Below, one piece after another: positions 51,522 through 62,863 of a DNA stretch of 64,000 bases. Position 1 is the first letter of the stretch, and each line of letters opens with the position of its first letter. The stretch comes from Acidisoma sp965199065 (GTDB taxonomy: Bacteria; Pseudomonadota; Alphaproteobacteria; Acetobacterales; Acetobacteraceae), in the NCBI RefSeq assembly GCF_965199065.1, contig NZ_CBDAQN010000002.1:62001-126000 (forward strand), given 5' to 3'. The notes beneath the pieces were generated by a model that made no database searches, was not told the DNA's origin, and saw only the letters and a program-made list of their open reading frames with translations. The position numbers and the translations under genes were made by a program.

Positions 51522-53527
51522 GCGGACTTGCCCTCGGTTCCACCGACGACCGCCACACCAAAGACGACCGGCGTGCGAAGCCGGCCCGCACCTCGCTGCT
51601 GAGCCTCGGCGAACGCTGGACGCTGGCGATGCGCCTGACGCTCTCCATGTTCGCGGCCGGGCTGCTCGGCATCGCCCTGCTCTGGCGGGTGCTGTTCCCC
51701 GCCGAGGGTGGCATAGCCGAACTGGTGGCGGGACTCGCCGCGCTGCTGGTCGCGGTGCCGGTTCTCTCCGCCGCCTGGAGCAGCCTGCGCCACCCTAGCC
51801 TGCACGGCATGAGCGATCAGCTTGTGGCGCTGGCCCTGGTCGCCTGCTGGGCGACCGGCGACCTGATGACCGCGGCCATCCTGCCCATCGTCATGATCAT
51901 CGGCCATGTCCTGGAGGAGCGCAGCCTGCTCGGCTCGCGCGAGGCGATCGACGCCCTCGGCCGGCTGGTGCAGAGCACCTCGATCCTGGTGCGAGAAGAC
52001 GGCGCGCATGAGGAGGTGCCGACGCAGACGCTGCGTGTGGGCGACCGCATCGCGCTGCGGGCAGGGGACAGGGTGCCGGTGGACGGCATCATCCGCGAGG
52101 GCGCGGCGAGCATCGACACCGCCTCGCTGACGGGCGAGTCTGTGCCCATCGACGCGGTCGAGGGGGATGTGGTGCTGGCCGGGTCGATCGACCTCGACGG
52201 CAGCCTGCTGCTCGACGTGACCAAGGTCGGCGGCGAGACGACGCTCGGCAAGATCGTTGCCCTGATGCACCAGGCGGAGCGGGCGAAGCCGCCGGTCACC
52301 CGGCTGCTGGAGGCCTATTCCGGCCACTACATGGTGCTGATCCTGCTGGTCGCCGCCGGCGTATGGTTCGCGACCGCGAACACCGCCGCGATGCTCGCGG
52401 TGCTCGTCGCCTCCTGCCCCTGCGCGCTGGTGCTCGCGGCCCCGGCGACGGCGGTCGCGGCCATCGCCGTCGCGGCGCGTCATGGCATCCTCATCAAGAG
52501 CTCGGCCTTTCTGGAGCAGCTCGCCGAGGTCACCTCGGTCGTCGTCGACAAGACCGGAACCGTCACCACCGGGGAACTGAAGTTGATCGGCGTTCGTTTG
52601 GCCGAAGGCGTGACGGAGGAGGACGTGCTCGGCCTCGCCGCCAGCCTGGGCGGCGCCAGCAGCCACCCGGTCAGCCGTGCGTTGGCCGATGCGGCGCCGG
52701 GTGAGCTTCGCCCCCTGCTGCGCGAACCGCGCGAGGAGCGGGGTCTCGGCATGCATGCGTGGCAGGGCGACGCACCCGTCGCCATGGGACGCGCGGCGCT
52801 GCTGGCGCAGTTTGGCGCCGTGCCCGGGCCGGTGCCCGATCATGACGGGCCGATCGTCGGTCTTTGCCGGGGCAGTCGTTTCCTCGGCTGGCTCATGCTG
52901 GCGGATGAACCGCGTGCGGAGTCACGTGCCGCCATGGAGGCGCTGCGGGGCCTCGGCCTCAACCGGCAGTTGCTCCTGACCGGCGACCGGGCGCCCGTCG
53001 CCCGCCGCATCGCGGGCCTCCTCGGCATCACCGATGTCGCCGCGGAGGCGCTGCCCGAGGAGAAGATGCGCCGGGTGCTCGATGAGGTGAAGCGCGGCTT
53101 CCGTCCTCTGGTGGTGGGCGACGGCATCAACGACAGCCTGGCCCTGAAAGCCGGCGCCGTCGGCATCGCCATGGGCGCGCAGGGCACGGACGTGGCGCTC
53201 GCCTCCGCCGACCTCGTGCTGATGACGAGCGACCTTCGCCGCCTCGCGACCTGCGTCCGCCTCAGCCGCCGCTGCCGGCGGACCATCCACGTCAACGTCG
53301 TGCTCGGCCTGGGCTGGACAATCATCCTGGTCGTGCTGGCGGCCTGCGGCATGCTGGGCGCGGAGGGCGCCATCGTCGCGGCGGTCGTGCACAACTTCAG
53401 CACGCTGCTCGGCATGGCTAATTCCGGCCGGCTTCTGCGCTTCGATGAAACGGGCCTGGTGGCGCCGCGGCGGCGGGTTGTGAACCGGCGGGCCACGTCT
53501 TCCGCCGCATTGCAGGCGGCCGGGTGA
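51518..53527 (+). CDS. P1B-type heavy-metal-transporting ATPase
   Basis: A 669-residue P-type ATPase that exports a soft metal cation. It has the actuator motif TGES (205-208), the transport-site CPC in ASCPCALVLAAP (300-302), phosphorylation site DKTGTVT (D344), the SHP motif (382-384) and GDGINDSLALKAG (534 onward). There is no N-terminal HMA domain or CxxC. The last helix carries HNFSTLLGMANSGRLL, similar to Zn/Cd/Co-type members, although metal choice is uncertain. Its start overlaps the third SPFH gene by 4 bases and its stop overlaps the first T2SS-2 gene (TGATG), so all are probably one transcript. Confidence 0.93.
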   Translation: MSGLALGSTDDRHTKDDRRAKPARTSLLSLGERWTLAMRLTLSMFAAGLLGIALLWRVLFPAEGGIAELVAGLAALLVAVPVLSAAWSSLRHPSLHGMSDQLVALALVACWATGDLMTAAILPIVMIIGHVLEERSLLGSREAIDALGRLVQSTSILVREDGAHEEVPTQTLRVGDRIALRAGDRVPVDGIIREGAASIDTASLTGESVPIDAVEGDVVLAGSIDLDGSLLLDVTKVGGETTLGKIVALMHQAERAKPPVTRLLEAYSGHYMVLILLVAAGVWFATANTAAMLAVLVASCPCALVLAAPATAVAAIAVAARHGILIKSSAFLEQLAEVTSVVVDKTGTVTTGELKLIGVRLAEGVTEEDVLGLAASLGGASSHPVSRALADAAPGELRPLLREPREERGLGMHAWQGDAPVAMGRAALLAQFGAVPGPVPDHDGPIVGLCRGSRFLGWLMLADEPRAESRAAMEALRGLGLNRQLLLTGDRAPVARRIAGLLGITDVAAEALPEEKMRRVLDEVKRGFRPLVVGDGINDSLALKAGAVGIAMGAQGTDVALASADLVLMTSDLRRLATCVRLSRRCRRTIHVNVVLGLGWTIILVVLAACGMLGAEGAIVAAVVHNFSTLLGMANSGRLLRFDETGLVAPRRRVVNRRATSSAALQAAG

Positions 53528-54075
53528 TGCGTGCGATCCCGCGCGCCCGTGCCTCCTGGCTGGTCGGCGGCCTGGCCATGGCAATGACGGCCGGAGTTGT
53601 CGCCGAAGCCTTGCCCGGCAGCAGCCACGCCATGAGCCAAGACGAGCCGCCCGGAGTTTTTCCGGTGACCGCCGTGGCAACGCCGGATGCGCTACCGATA
53701 GGATCATGGGCGGACGACGCCCTGAGCCGGCCCTTGTTTGCCATCGACCGGCGGCCCGATGCGGCGGCGGTTGTGCCGGAAGAGTCTCTGCCGCGCCTCG
53801 CCGGGACAATCCGCCTCACCGGCACCGCGCTCGCGATGTTCCAGCCCGTCACCGGCGACGGCCGCGCCAAGACCGTCATCGTTGGGGAGGGCGCCGATCT
53901 TTCCGGTTGGAGGGTCACCGACATCACCAGCGAGGGCGTCACCCTCATGCGCGACAACCGGATCGCGACCTTGCGGCTTAGCTACGCCAATCTTCCCATG
54001 GGGCCCCGCCATCTTGGAAAGGTTCCAACCCGGGTGCTGCATGACAAGCGAACGAGCCCGTTCCTGCAACCGTAA
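53527..54075 (+). CDS. gspN: T2SS-2 GspN/GspC-like inner-membrane protein
   Basis: A 182-residue protein with one N-terminal helix (about 10-28) and a periplasmic homology region: DALSRPLFAIDRRP, then RLAGTIRLTGTALAMF and VGEGADLSGWRVTDI, as in GspC-type proteins. It has no PDZ domain. It is the counterpart of the protein at 30.8 kb but heads the cluster here instead of preceding gspD. The ATG overlaps the ATPase stop by one base; a GTG three bases earlier is also possible. Confidence 0.8.
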   Translation: MRAIPRARASWLVGGLAMAMTAGVVAEALPGSSHAMSQDEPPGVFPVTAVATPDALPIGSWADDALSRPLFAIDRRPDAAAVVPEESLPRLAGTIRLTGTALAMFQPVTGDGRAKTVIVGEGADLSGWRVTDITSEGVTLMRDNRIATLRLSYANLPMGPRHLGKVPTRVLHDKRTSPFLQP

Positions 54076-54213
54076 GCGTCGGTTTGGATGCGCGCCCAAC
54101 CAGCCAGAGGCGGGCGCTGTCGGCCAACGATGCGAAGGCGAGTTGTCATCGAACCGCCACAGACATTCGGGCGCGAGGCGATAAACAGTGCCCGCATCGA
54201 CGAGACGATTGTC

Positions 54214-55275
54214 ATGATCAACCAGTTCATCAGTTGGTGGGGGCGGCAACTCCTCACTCTGCTACCCGATGCGGTGCGTGGTTCGGATGCCGATGTGGCG
54301 CGCGCCATCCTCATCACTCATGTCGCTACACCGGGCTCCTTGCCGGACACAGTCGACGTCATGTTGCCCAAAACCTCGTTTGCGGTGACGCCCGAGCGGA
54401 TCGTGCTCGACGAGGACGGGCTCGCCCGGCTGCGCGCCTTGCGGGCGCGTTCCTCGCGTGCTCCCGTATGCCTTCGCCTGCGGCCCGGCAGCCTGCTGGA
54501 GCGCGACGTGGTGCTGCCGCTAGCGGTTGAGCGGTCCCTGGACCGCGTCCTGCAATACGAGATGAACCGGCTCACGCCGTTCGCCGCCGCCGAGACCATC
54601 TGGGGGTGGACGATCACCCGCCGCGACCGCACCCAGGCGCGGCTTCACCTTCGCCTGACGCTCGGGGCACGCGCCCCGATCGCAGCGACCCTCGCCGGGT
54701 TAGCCGCGGCGGGGAGCAGCCCGGCCTTGCTCGAGGCCGCATCCCGCACGGGGGGCGCCGGCGGCGAGGGCTGGAGGCGCATCGACCTCTCCGGCCAGCG
54801 CGAGACGCAGGTGGGCACGGCGCCGATGCTGCGCGTGGGGCTCGTCGCCTGTGGCGTTCTGCTGGTGGCGCTCATGGCCACGCCGTTCGTCAGGCAGTCC
54901 CTCACGATGATGTCGATCGAGACCAGGATCGCGGCGCTCAGCCCTGCGGTCGCCGAAGCCGCCCGGCTGCGCAGCGGCATCGAGGCTCGCGCCGCCGGCG
55001 GCAGCGTGCTTGCGGCCGCCCGCGCGCAGGTAGGCGACCCGCTGCGCGCCATCGCGGCCGTCACCGATGCGCTGCCGGACGATAGCTGGCTGACGGATTT
55101 CGTGCTCCAGCAGCGCCGGCTGCGGATCGACGGCCAATCCCGCGCAGCGGTGCAGTTGATCGCGCGCCTTGCCGCCAATCCGGCGACGCTCGACCCTGCC
55201 TTCGCGGCCCCGGTCACGCGCGACGACAGCGGGCACGCCGACATCTTCTCGATCAGCGCCGAACTCGCGCCATGA
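54214..55275 (+). CDS. gspL: T2SS-2 inner-membrane protein GspL
   Basis: A 353-residue GspL/PilN-type protein. I chose ATG 54214 because it gives MINQFISWWGRQLLTLLP, matching the T2SS-1 paralogue's start; the frame is open to 54088 but those codons look non-native. The cytoplasmic domain has LQYEMNRLTPFAAAETIWGW, the helix is near 206-225, and the C-terminus FSISAELAP is nearly that of the paralogue. It overlaps gspM by 4 bases. Confidence 0.91.
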   Translation: MINQFISWWGRQLLTLLPDAVRGSDADVARAILITHVATPGSLPDTVDVMLPKTSFAVTPERIVLDEDGLARLRALRARSSRAPVCLRLRPGSLLERDVVLPLAVERSLDRVLQYEMNRLTPFAAAETIWGWTITRRDRTQARLHLRLTLGARAPIAATLAGLAAAGSSPALLEAASRTGGAGGEGWRRIDLSGQRETQVGTAPMLRVGLVACGVLLVALMATPFVRQSLTMMSIETRIAALSPAVAEAARLRSGIEARAAGGSVLAAARAQVGDPLRAIAAVTDALPDDSWLTDFVLQQRRLRIDGQSRAAVQLIARLAANPATLDPAFAAPVTRDDSGHADIFSISAELAP

Positions 55276-55913
55276 GCGGCAAGAGCGGTGACCTCCTGCC
55301 CGAGGGGCGGCGTGGACAGTGGCTCGCGGTCGGCCTCGTCGTCATCGTGGCTGCCGTCGTCTGGCTCGGCGTCGCGTCGCCGCTGATCGGCTGGTACGAC
55401 GCCCGGCAGGTGGATATCGCCAACCGCCGGGCCTTGCTGGACGATATGGCATCTCGCGCCCGTGCGCTGCCGGCGCTGCGGCAATTGGCGCGCGCGAGCC
55501 GCCCGGACGCGGCTCCCAAGGCGACCTTGCTGACCGGCGGCACCGACGCCATCGCCGCCGCGGCGTTGCAGGGCCTGATCCAGGACATGGCGACGGCGGC
55601 CGGCGCCACCCTCGCCAGCGAGGAGGTCCTGCCCGCCGTTCAGCAGGGTGGGTTTCGGCAGATTGATTTGCGGATTGCGCTGACCGCCCGCTGGCCGGTT
55701 CTCGTCCAGCTGCTTCAGGAGATCGATGCGAGTGACTTGCGGCTTTTGGTGGACGACCTCGAATTTCATGCCGTGGACGACGCTGCAACGGGCAGCGGAG
55801 GGCCAGGCGGCCACCCGCCTCTGGCCGCGAGCTTCGTCGTGATGGCCTTTCGTGCCGGAAGCGGCGACCGTGCCGGCGATCTTCAGACACAGGCCTATGA
55901 GTTTGGCCGGTGA
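55272..55913 (+). CDS. gspM: T2SS-2 inner-membrane protein GspM
   Basis: A 213-residue GspM: LPEGRRGQWLAVGLVVIVAA marks the membrane helix, followed by a coiled segment and the LIQDMATAAGATLASEEVLP block, which is very like LQQRMQDLATAAGIRFSSIE in the T2SS-1 copy. It overlaps both gspL and gspD by 4 bases. Confidence 0.9.
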   Translation: MSGKSGDLLPEGRRGQWLAVGLVVIVAAVVWLGVASPLIGWYDARQVDIANRRALLDDMASRARALPALRQLARASRPDAAPKATLLTGGTDAIAAAALQGLIQDMATAAGATLASEEVLPAVQQGGFRQIDLRIALTARWPVLVQLLQEIDASDLRLLVDDLEFHAVDDAATGSGGPGGHPPLAASFVVMAFRAGSGDRAGDLQTQAYEFGR

Positions 55914-58252
55914 TCCGGCGCTCGAACGCGGACACTGACGCGGCCGGCACTCGGCGGCGTACGGCATCCGGCCTCCTGGCGCTCGTCTTTCTTGCTGGCT
56001 GTGTGCGCCAGGAACCGCCGCCGCCCCTGGAGCCTCTGCCGGCGGTCGCCACCACTGCGGGCGAGGCCTCTCCTCGCATCAACGGCGACATCGGCAGCAC
56101 GTCCTCGATTGGTCGTCCGACGGTGAGCTATGGCGCGGGCGTCGTGGCGGGCGAGGGGGGCGGCCAAGCGTCGCCGGGCGGCGCAGGTGGTGCGATCAAC
56201 GATGGCGGGGGCGCCACGCTCAACTTCGAGGATGCCGACATCCGTGCCGTCGTCGCGCAGATTCTCGGCGCCATCCTGCATGTCAACTACACGATTGATC
56301 CCGCCGTGCATGGGACGGCGACCCTGCACAGCTCCGTGCCGATCACGAACGACCAGCTCATTCCTACCTTGCAGGTGTTGCTTGCGCAGGCCGGCGCGAC
56401 CTTGCTCACCACAGGGCCGCTCTATCGCATCGTACCGGCAGGCGGCGCGCAGCCGGGCGGTCTTGCCGCTTCCCCGAACGACGGCGGCGGCCAAGTCATC
56501 AACCTGCAATACGCCTCGGCCGCGGATGTGGCGCGGGTTCTGCAGCCCTTTGTCACTCAGGGCACCCGGCTCGCGGCCGTTCCGGGCAGCAATGCGCTTG
56601 TCCTCTCGGGCGATCCCAACTCGCGGGAGGCGCTGACGGGCCTCATCTCGGCGCTGGACGTGGACAGCCTCTCCGGTCAGTCGCTGGCGCTGTTCCCGGT
56701 CGACGAGGGCGATGCGAAAGACGTGGCGACCGCCTTGCAGCAGGCACTGAACGGCGGCAGCGGTTCTGCGACGGGCCAGGGACCGAGCGGCGGCAGCGGT
56801 GCTGCCCAGGTCATTCCCATGGAGCGTATTAACACCGTGCTCGTCGCCGCCGCGGAACCGCGGACCATCGCGCAGGCGCAGAGGATCTTCGCCATGATCG
56901 AGCGCGGCCAGCAGAATTCGGTGCGGCGCTGGACCGTGTACTATCTGCAGAACGGCCAGAGCAACGATGTTGCCTACATACTGCAGCAGGCCTTCACGCC
57001 CGACCACGTGACGGCGCAACCGACGGCCACGGCCCAGCTCAAGTCATCTCCGGGTGAGAGTGGGGGCGGCGGCTCTTCCGGCGGCGGCATCTCGAGCATC
57101 GGCCAAGGCGGCGCGGGCGACAATGGCGTCGGCGGCATAGGCGGCGGCAGCTTGGGTGGCCTCGGCAGCACCGGCGGCGGGCTTGGCAGCACACCTGCCT
57201 CCAGCACCGTCAGCAGCGGCGCGGCGAGCACGGCTAATCCGCTGCTCGGCGGTCTGGATGCGAGTGGCGGCGCCCTGACCTCGTCCAATCCGAACGAGAT
57301 GCGGATCGTGCCGGACTCCATCAACAACTCCCTGTTGATCTACGGCACGCCGCAGGAGACCGCGACGGTGATGGCGACGCTGCGCAAGATCGACATCATC
57401 CCCCTGCAGGTGCGTATCGACGCCGTTATTGCAGAGGTCGAGCTTAACGACGCGCTGCAGTATGGCACGCAGTTCTTCTTCAAGTCGGGCGGCCTGAACG
57501 GAACGCTGGCTCAGGTGTTCAACGCCACCAACAGCTTCGGCGGCTATTTCCTCGCCGGCAGCAACGCCTCGCAGGTGGCGCTCAACCTGCTCCAGGCCGT
57601 CAGCACCGTCCATGTGCTGTCATCGCCGGAACTCATGGTGCTCGACAATCAGCCGGCGCGGCTCGAGGTCGGCGACCTCGTCCCCTACCTCACGCAGCAG
57701 GCGCAGAGCACGCTGACGAGCAACACGGATGTCATCAACTCCGTGGCCTATGAGCAGACCGGTGTCATTCTGGAGGTCACGCCGCGCGTCAGCAGTGAGG
57801 GGCTGGTGACGCTCGATATCGCCCAGGAGGTCAGCAACGTGAACACGGCCGCCAGCACGACGATCAGCAACGGCGGCATAACATCGCCCACCTTCTCTCA
57901 GCGCGATGTCGAATCCCGTGTGGTGGTGCAGGACGGCCAGACGATCGGTCTCGCCGGGCTGATCCAGGACAGCGTCACCAAAAGCAACCAGGGCGTTCCG
58001 TTCCTGAAGGATGTGCCGGTGATCGGGGCGTTGTTCGGTCAGCAGAGCAACACCCGCACGCGGGACGAGCTTCTCGTGCTGATTACCCCGCACGTCGTGC
58101 ATGACCAGCGCGATGCCCTCGCCTTCACGGAGGACCTGCGCGAGCAGCTGCCTTCGGCGGCGGCCACTCCGCAGTATCTGCACAACCTGCCGATCAGTGG
58201 CTCGGACGATCCCGGCGCGCCGCTCATCCGGCATCTCGGCGGGCCCCAGTGA
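55910..58252 (+). CDS. gspD: T2SS-2 outer-membrane secretin GspD
   Basis: A 780-residue secretin, coincidentally the same length as the T2SS-1 copy. GTG start, basic N-terminus and lipobox LAGC near residue 31. N0/N1 begins LNFEDADIRAVVAQILGAIL; a Gly/Ser-rich insert lies at about 370-440; the secretin core has SSPELMVLDNQPARLEVGDL and VVVQDGQTIGLAGLI, ending in NTRTRDELLVLITPHVV. Overlaps gspM and gspK by 4 bases. Confidence 0.96.
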   Translation: MIRRSNADTDAAGTRRRTASGLLALVFLAGCVRQEPPPPLEPLPAVATTAGEASPRINGDIGSTSSIGRPTVSYGAGVVAGEGGGQASPGGAGGAINDGGGATLNFEDADIRAVVAQILGAILHVNYTIDPAVHGTATLHSSVPITNDQLIPTLQVLLAQAGATLLTTGPLYRIVPAGGAQPGGLAASPNDGGGQVINLQYASAADVARVLQPFVTQGTRLAAVPGSNALVLSGDPNSREALTGLISALDVDSLSGQSLALFPVDEGDAKDVATALQQALNGGSGSATGQGPSGGSGAAQVIPMERINTVLVAAAEPRTIAQAQRIFAMIERGQQNSVRRWTVYYLQNGQSNDVAYILQQAFTPDHVTAQPTATAQLKSSPGESGGGGSSGGGISSIGQGGAGDNGVGGIGGGSLGGLGSTGGGLGSTPASSTVSSGAASTANPLLGGLDASGGALTSSNPNEMRIVPDSINNSLLIYGTPQETATVMATLRKIDIIPLQVRIDAVIAEVELNDALQYGTQFFFKSGGLNGTLAQVFNATNSFGGYFLAGSNASQVALNLLQAVSTVHVLSSPELMVLDNQPARLEVGDLVPYLTQQAQSTLTSNTDVINSVAYEQTGVILEVTPRVSSEGLVTLDIAQEVSNVNTAASTTISNGGITSPTFSQRDVESRVVVQDGQTIGLAGLIQDSVTKSNQGVPFLKDVPVIGALFGQQSNTRTRDELLVLITPHVVHDQRDALAFTEDLREQLPSAAATPQYLHNLPISGSDDPGAPLIRHLGGPQ

Positions 58253-59085
58253 CCGGTGACCGCAAGAAGGACCGCAGGCAGGCCGGTTTTGCCCTGCTCA
58301 TCGTGATCTGGTCGCTCGTCCTGGTGTCGTTCATTCTCGCCCACGTGCTGTCGGCAGGGCGCAGCGAGGTTGAGCTTGCCCGCAACCTCCGGGCCGCGGC
58401 CGAGGCCGAACCGGTGGCCGACGGCGCTGTGCAGAACACGATCTTCCATTTGCTGGATCGGTCGCCCCAGCATTGGCCGCTGCAGGGGCGGCATATCGTC
58501 GCCCTGCCGGGCGGTGTCGCGGATGTCCGTATCGAGAATGTCGCGGGCAGGATCGACCCGAATGCCGCGGATGCGGGCCTGCTCGACGCCGCGCTGACCC
58601 TGTGCGGCGTCTCCGGGAACACAATGGCGAGCCTCGTGCAGGCGATCATGGCCTGGCGCGCGCCGCCGGGCGAGGCGGGCGGCAACGCTGGCGCTGAATA
58701 CGAGGCGGCGGGGCTAGGTTATGCCCCGCCCGGCGCGCCGTTCGAAACGAGCGGCGAGATCGGTCTCGTGATTGGGATGACGCCGGCCCTGAGGGCCTGC
58801 CTGCTGCCGCACATCTCGGTCTTTCAGGAGAACGAGACGCCGTCTCCACAGGCGGCCGATCCCTTCGTGATGCGCGCCCTGACCCTCGATGCCGAACAGA
58901 CTGGCGACAGCAACCTGCTGACCCCGGATCAAGCTGGAGATGACGCGGGAGGTGACCCGACCGTAACCATCACCGCCGTCGCCATGGGGCGTGGTGGCGG
59001 TCATTTCACCCGCCGCGCCACCATCCGTCTCGTTCCGGGCCGGCGCGGGCGCCCGTTCCGCGTGTTGAACTGGCAATCGCTCTGA
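58249..59085 (+). CDS. gspK: T2SS-2 minor pseudopilin GspK
   Basis: A 278-residue tip pseudopilin with GTG start. AG-FALLIVIWSLVLVSFILA again lacks the +5 glutamate. The NVAGRIDPNAADAGLLDAAL and GEIGLVIGMTPALRACLLPH segments match the T2SS-1 copy. It overlaps gspD by 4 bases; gspE follows after 12 bases, which joins the N-L-M-D-K block to the E-F-H-I-J block. Confidence 0.93.
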   Translation: MTGDRKKDRRQAGFALLIVIWSLVLVSFILAHVLSAGRSEVELARNLRAAAEAEPVADGAVQNTIFHLLDRSPQHWPLQGRHIVALPGGVADVRIENVAGRIDPNAADAGLLDAALTLCGVSGNTMASLVQAIMAWRAPPGEAGGNAGAEYEAAGLGYAPPGAPFETSGEIGLVIGMTPALRACLLPHISVFQENETPSPQAADPFVMRALTLDAEQTGDSNLLTPDQAGDDAGGDPTVTITAVAMGRGGGHFTRRATIRLVPGRRGRPFRVLNWQSL

Positions 59086-59097
59086 GGGCCGGCTGAT

Positions 59098-60818
<1,721 letters not shown>

Positions 60819-60819
<1 letters not shown>

Positions 60820-62036
60820 TGCCCGCCTTCCGCTACACGGCGATCGGCGCCGGCGGCAAGCTCAGCGAGGGCGTGCTGGATGTCGCCGACGAGATGGCGC
60901 TCGTCGAGCATCTGCGCCGCCAGGGCAGCATCCTCATGCGGGCGGAGCCGGATGGCCGCCGCCGGCTCGCGGCCCTCGACATCGACATCTTCCGCCGGGA
61001 CGGCCTGCGCCCCCAGGAAGCCGCCGACATCACGCGGGAACTCGCCGTCATGCTCGGCGCTGGGCAGGATCTCGACCGCGCGCTGCGCTTTCTCGTCGAG
61101 ACGGCGTCCAACGCGCGCCTCCGCCGGCTTCTGGGCGACATCCGCGACACGGTGCGCGACGGCAACACGCTGGCCGTTGCGCTATCAAAGCACCCGCGCA
61201 GCTTCTCGCGGCTTTATGTCGGTCTGGTGCGGGCCGGCGAGGCGGGCGGCGCGCTTTCGCAGACATTGGAGCGGCTGGCGACGTTGCTGGAGCGGGAACG
61301 CGCGCTTGCCTCCACCATCACCTCGGCGTTGATCTATCCCTCGGTCCTCATGCTGGCCGCCATCGGCTCCGTTGTGCTCCTGCTGACGGATGTGCTGCCG
61401 CAATTCGTGCCGCTGTTCTCGGACAACGGCGCGACGCTGCCGTTTTCAACGCAGATGATGATCGGCGCCGGCAGCATCATCGGCCGCTGGGGCCTGGCCG
61501 CGCTGGGTGTTCTCGCCCTCGTCCTGTTCGCGTTGAGCCGCTGGCTGCGGCAACCCGGGCCGCGCCTCGCCTTCGACCGGCTGCGCCTCAGGCTGCCGCT
61601 GTTCGGCGGCCTCGCGCGCGAAGTCATGGCGGCGCGCTTCACCCGCACGCTCGGCACGTTGCTGATCAACGGCATGCCGCTGATCACGGCGCTCGACATC
61701 GTGCGTGAGACCATGGGCAACACGGCGGGCGCGGAGGCGTTGGAGAGCGCCGCTGTCGGCGCCCGCGGGGGTGCGGGGCTCGCCCGGCCGCTCTCCGTCT
61801 CGGGCCTGTTCCCGGAGCGGACGATCCACCTGCTCCAGCTCGGCGAGGAGACCGCGCAACTCGGCGCGATGGCCCTGCGCGCGGCGGAGATCCATGAGGA
61901 GAAGACGCGCCTCGCGGTGCAGCGCATGGTGTCGTTGCTGACGCCCGCCATCACCATCGCGATGGGCGGGATGATCGCGGCCATCGTCGCCTCGCTCGTG
62001 CAGGCCATGCTCGGGCTGAACGATCTTGCGCACTGA
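60819..62036 (+). CDS. gspF: T2SS-2 inner-membrane platform protein GspF
   Basis: A 405-residue platform protein, the same length as the T2SS-1 copy, starting MPAFRYTAIGAGGKLSEGVL. The AGQDLDRALRFLVETAS and LVRAGEAGGALSQTLERL motifs mark the two T2SSF units; three membrane helices. The frame is open upstream within gspE, but the ATG at 60819 gives the family start. Its end overlaps the gspH TTG by 11 bases. Confidence 0.95.
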
Positions 62037-62475
62037 CCGCGCGGCCGAAGCCGGATTTACGCTGATCGAGATTCTTGTGGTTCTGGTCATCCTCAGCCTC
62101 ACCGTCGTTCTGGTGATGGCGCGCGGACCGGCGCGCAATGCCGGGCTGGAGGCGCGGGCCGCGGCGAGCGAGGTCGTGCAGACGCTGCGCGTCGGTCGCA
62201 GCCGCGCCATCGCGGAGGATCGCCCGGTGGCGGTGATGCTCGACCTGCCCGCCCATCGTGTGGCGCTGGATGGAGTGCCGCGCGCGGTGCTCCCGGCCTG
62301 GATTCCGCTGACGGCCCGCATGGCGGATGGCACCGAACCGCGCCGTGCGGTGTTCGATTTCGCGCCGGACGGGAGCGCCACGGGCGGCATCGTCGTCCTT
62401 GGGAGGCCGGGCCGGCGCTTCCTGGTGTCCGTGGACTGGCTGACCGGGCGCGTCGATATCGCCGATGCGCGGTAG
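62026..62475 (+). CDS. gspH: T2SS-2 minor pseudopilin GspH
   Basis: A 149-residue pseudopilin from a TTG start inside the end of gspF. AG-FTLIEILVVLVILSLTVV is the peptidase site, and GRRFLVSVDWLTGRVDIADA closes the barrel, as NAVAVVVDWLTGRVSVTNAA does in the T2SS-1 copy. It overlaps gspI by 11 bases. Confidence 0.9.
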   Translation: MRTDRAAEAGFTLIEILVVLVILSLTVVLVMARGPARNAGLEARAAASEVVQTLRVGRSRAIAEDRPVAVMLDLPAHRVALDGVPRAVLPAWIPLTARMADGTEPRRAVFDFAPDGSATGGIVVLGRPGRRFLVSVDWLTGRVDIADAR

Positions 62476-62863
62476 TCCCCGCAGCGCCGATGGCTTCACC
62501 CTCATCGAGGTGCTGGTGGCCTTCATCATTGCAGGGCTGGCGCTCGCCGTTCTCGTACATGCGGGCGTCGAAGGGTTGCGGGCGAGCAGCCTCTCGGCCC
62601 GGTATCAGGAGGCGCTGGCTCGCGCGCAGTCGCATCTTGCCGCGGCCGTCGATGCGTCCCAGCCGGGCGACCGTCAGGGCGACGAGGGCGACGGCTTCCA
62701 CTGGCACGTCCGCACCGTGCCGCTCTCGCATATCACGACCTCCAACGGTCCGGCGACGCTGCTCGGCGTGAGTGTCGCCATCTCCTGGGGGCCGCCGCCG
62801 GGCCGCAGCGTGAAACTCGACACCGAGCAGGTCGCCGGCGGCAATCTGGGCGCCGCGCCATGA
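62465..62863 (+). CDS. gspI: T2SS-2 minor pseudopilin GspI
   Basis: A 132-residue pseudopilin. DG-FTLIEVLVAFIIAGLALA is the signal and helix, followed by the ARAQSHLAAAV segment conserved with T2SS-1 GspI and the DGFHWHVRTVPL strand. Overlaps gspH by 11 bases and gspJ by 4 bases. Confidence 0.91.
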   Translation: MRGSPRSADGFTLIEVLVAFIIAGLALAVLVHAGVEGLRASSLSARYQEALARAQSHLAAAVDASQPGDRQGDEGDGFHWHVRTVPLSHITTSNGPATLLGVSVAISWGPPPGRSVKLDTEQVAGGNLGAAP

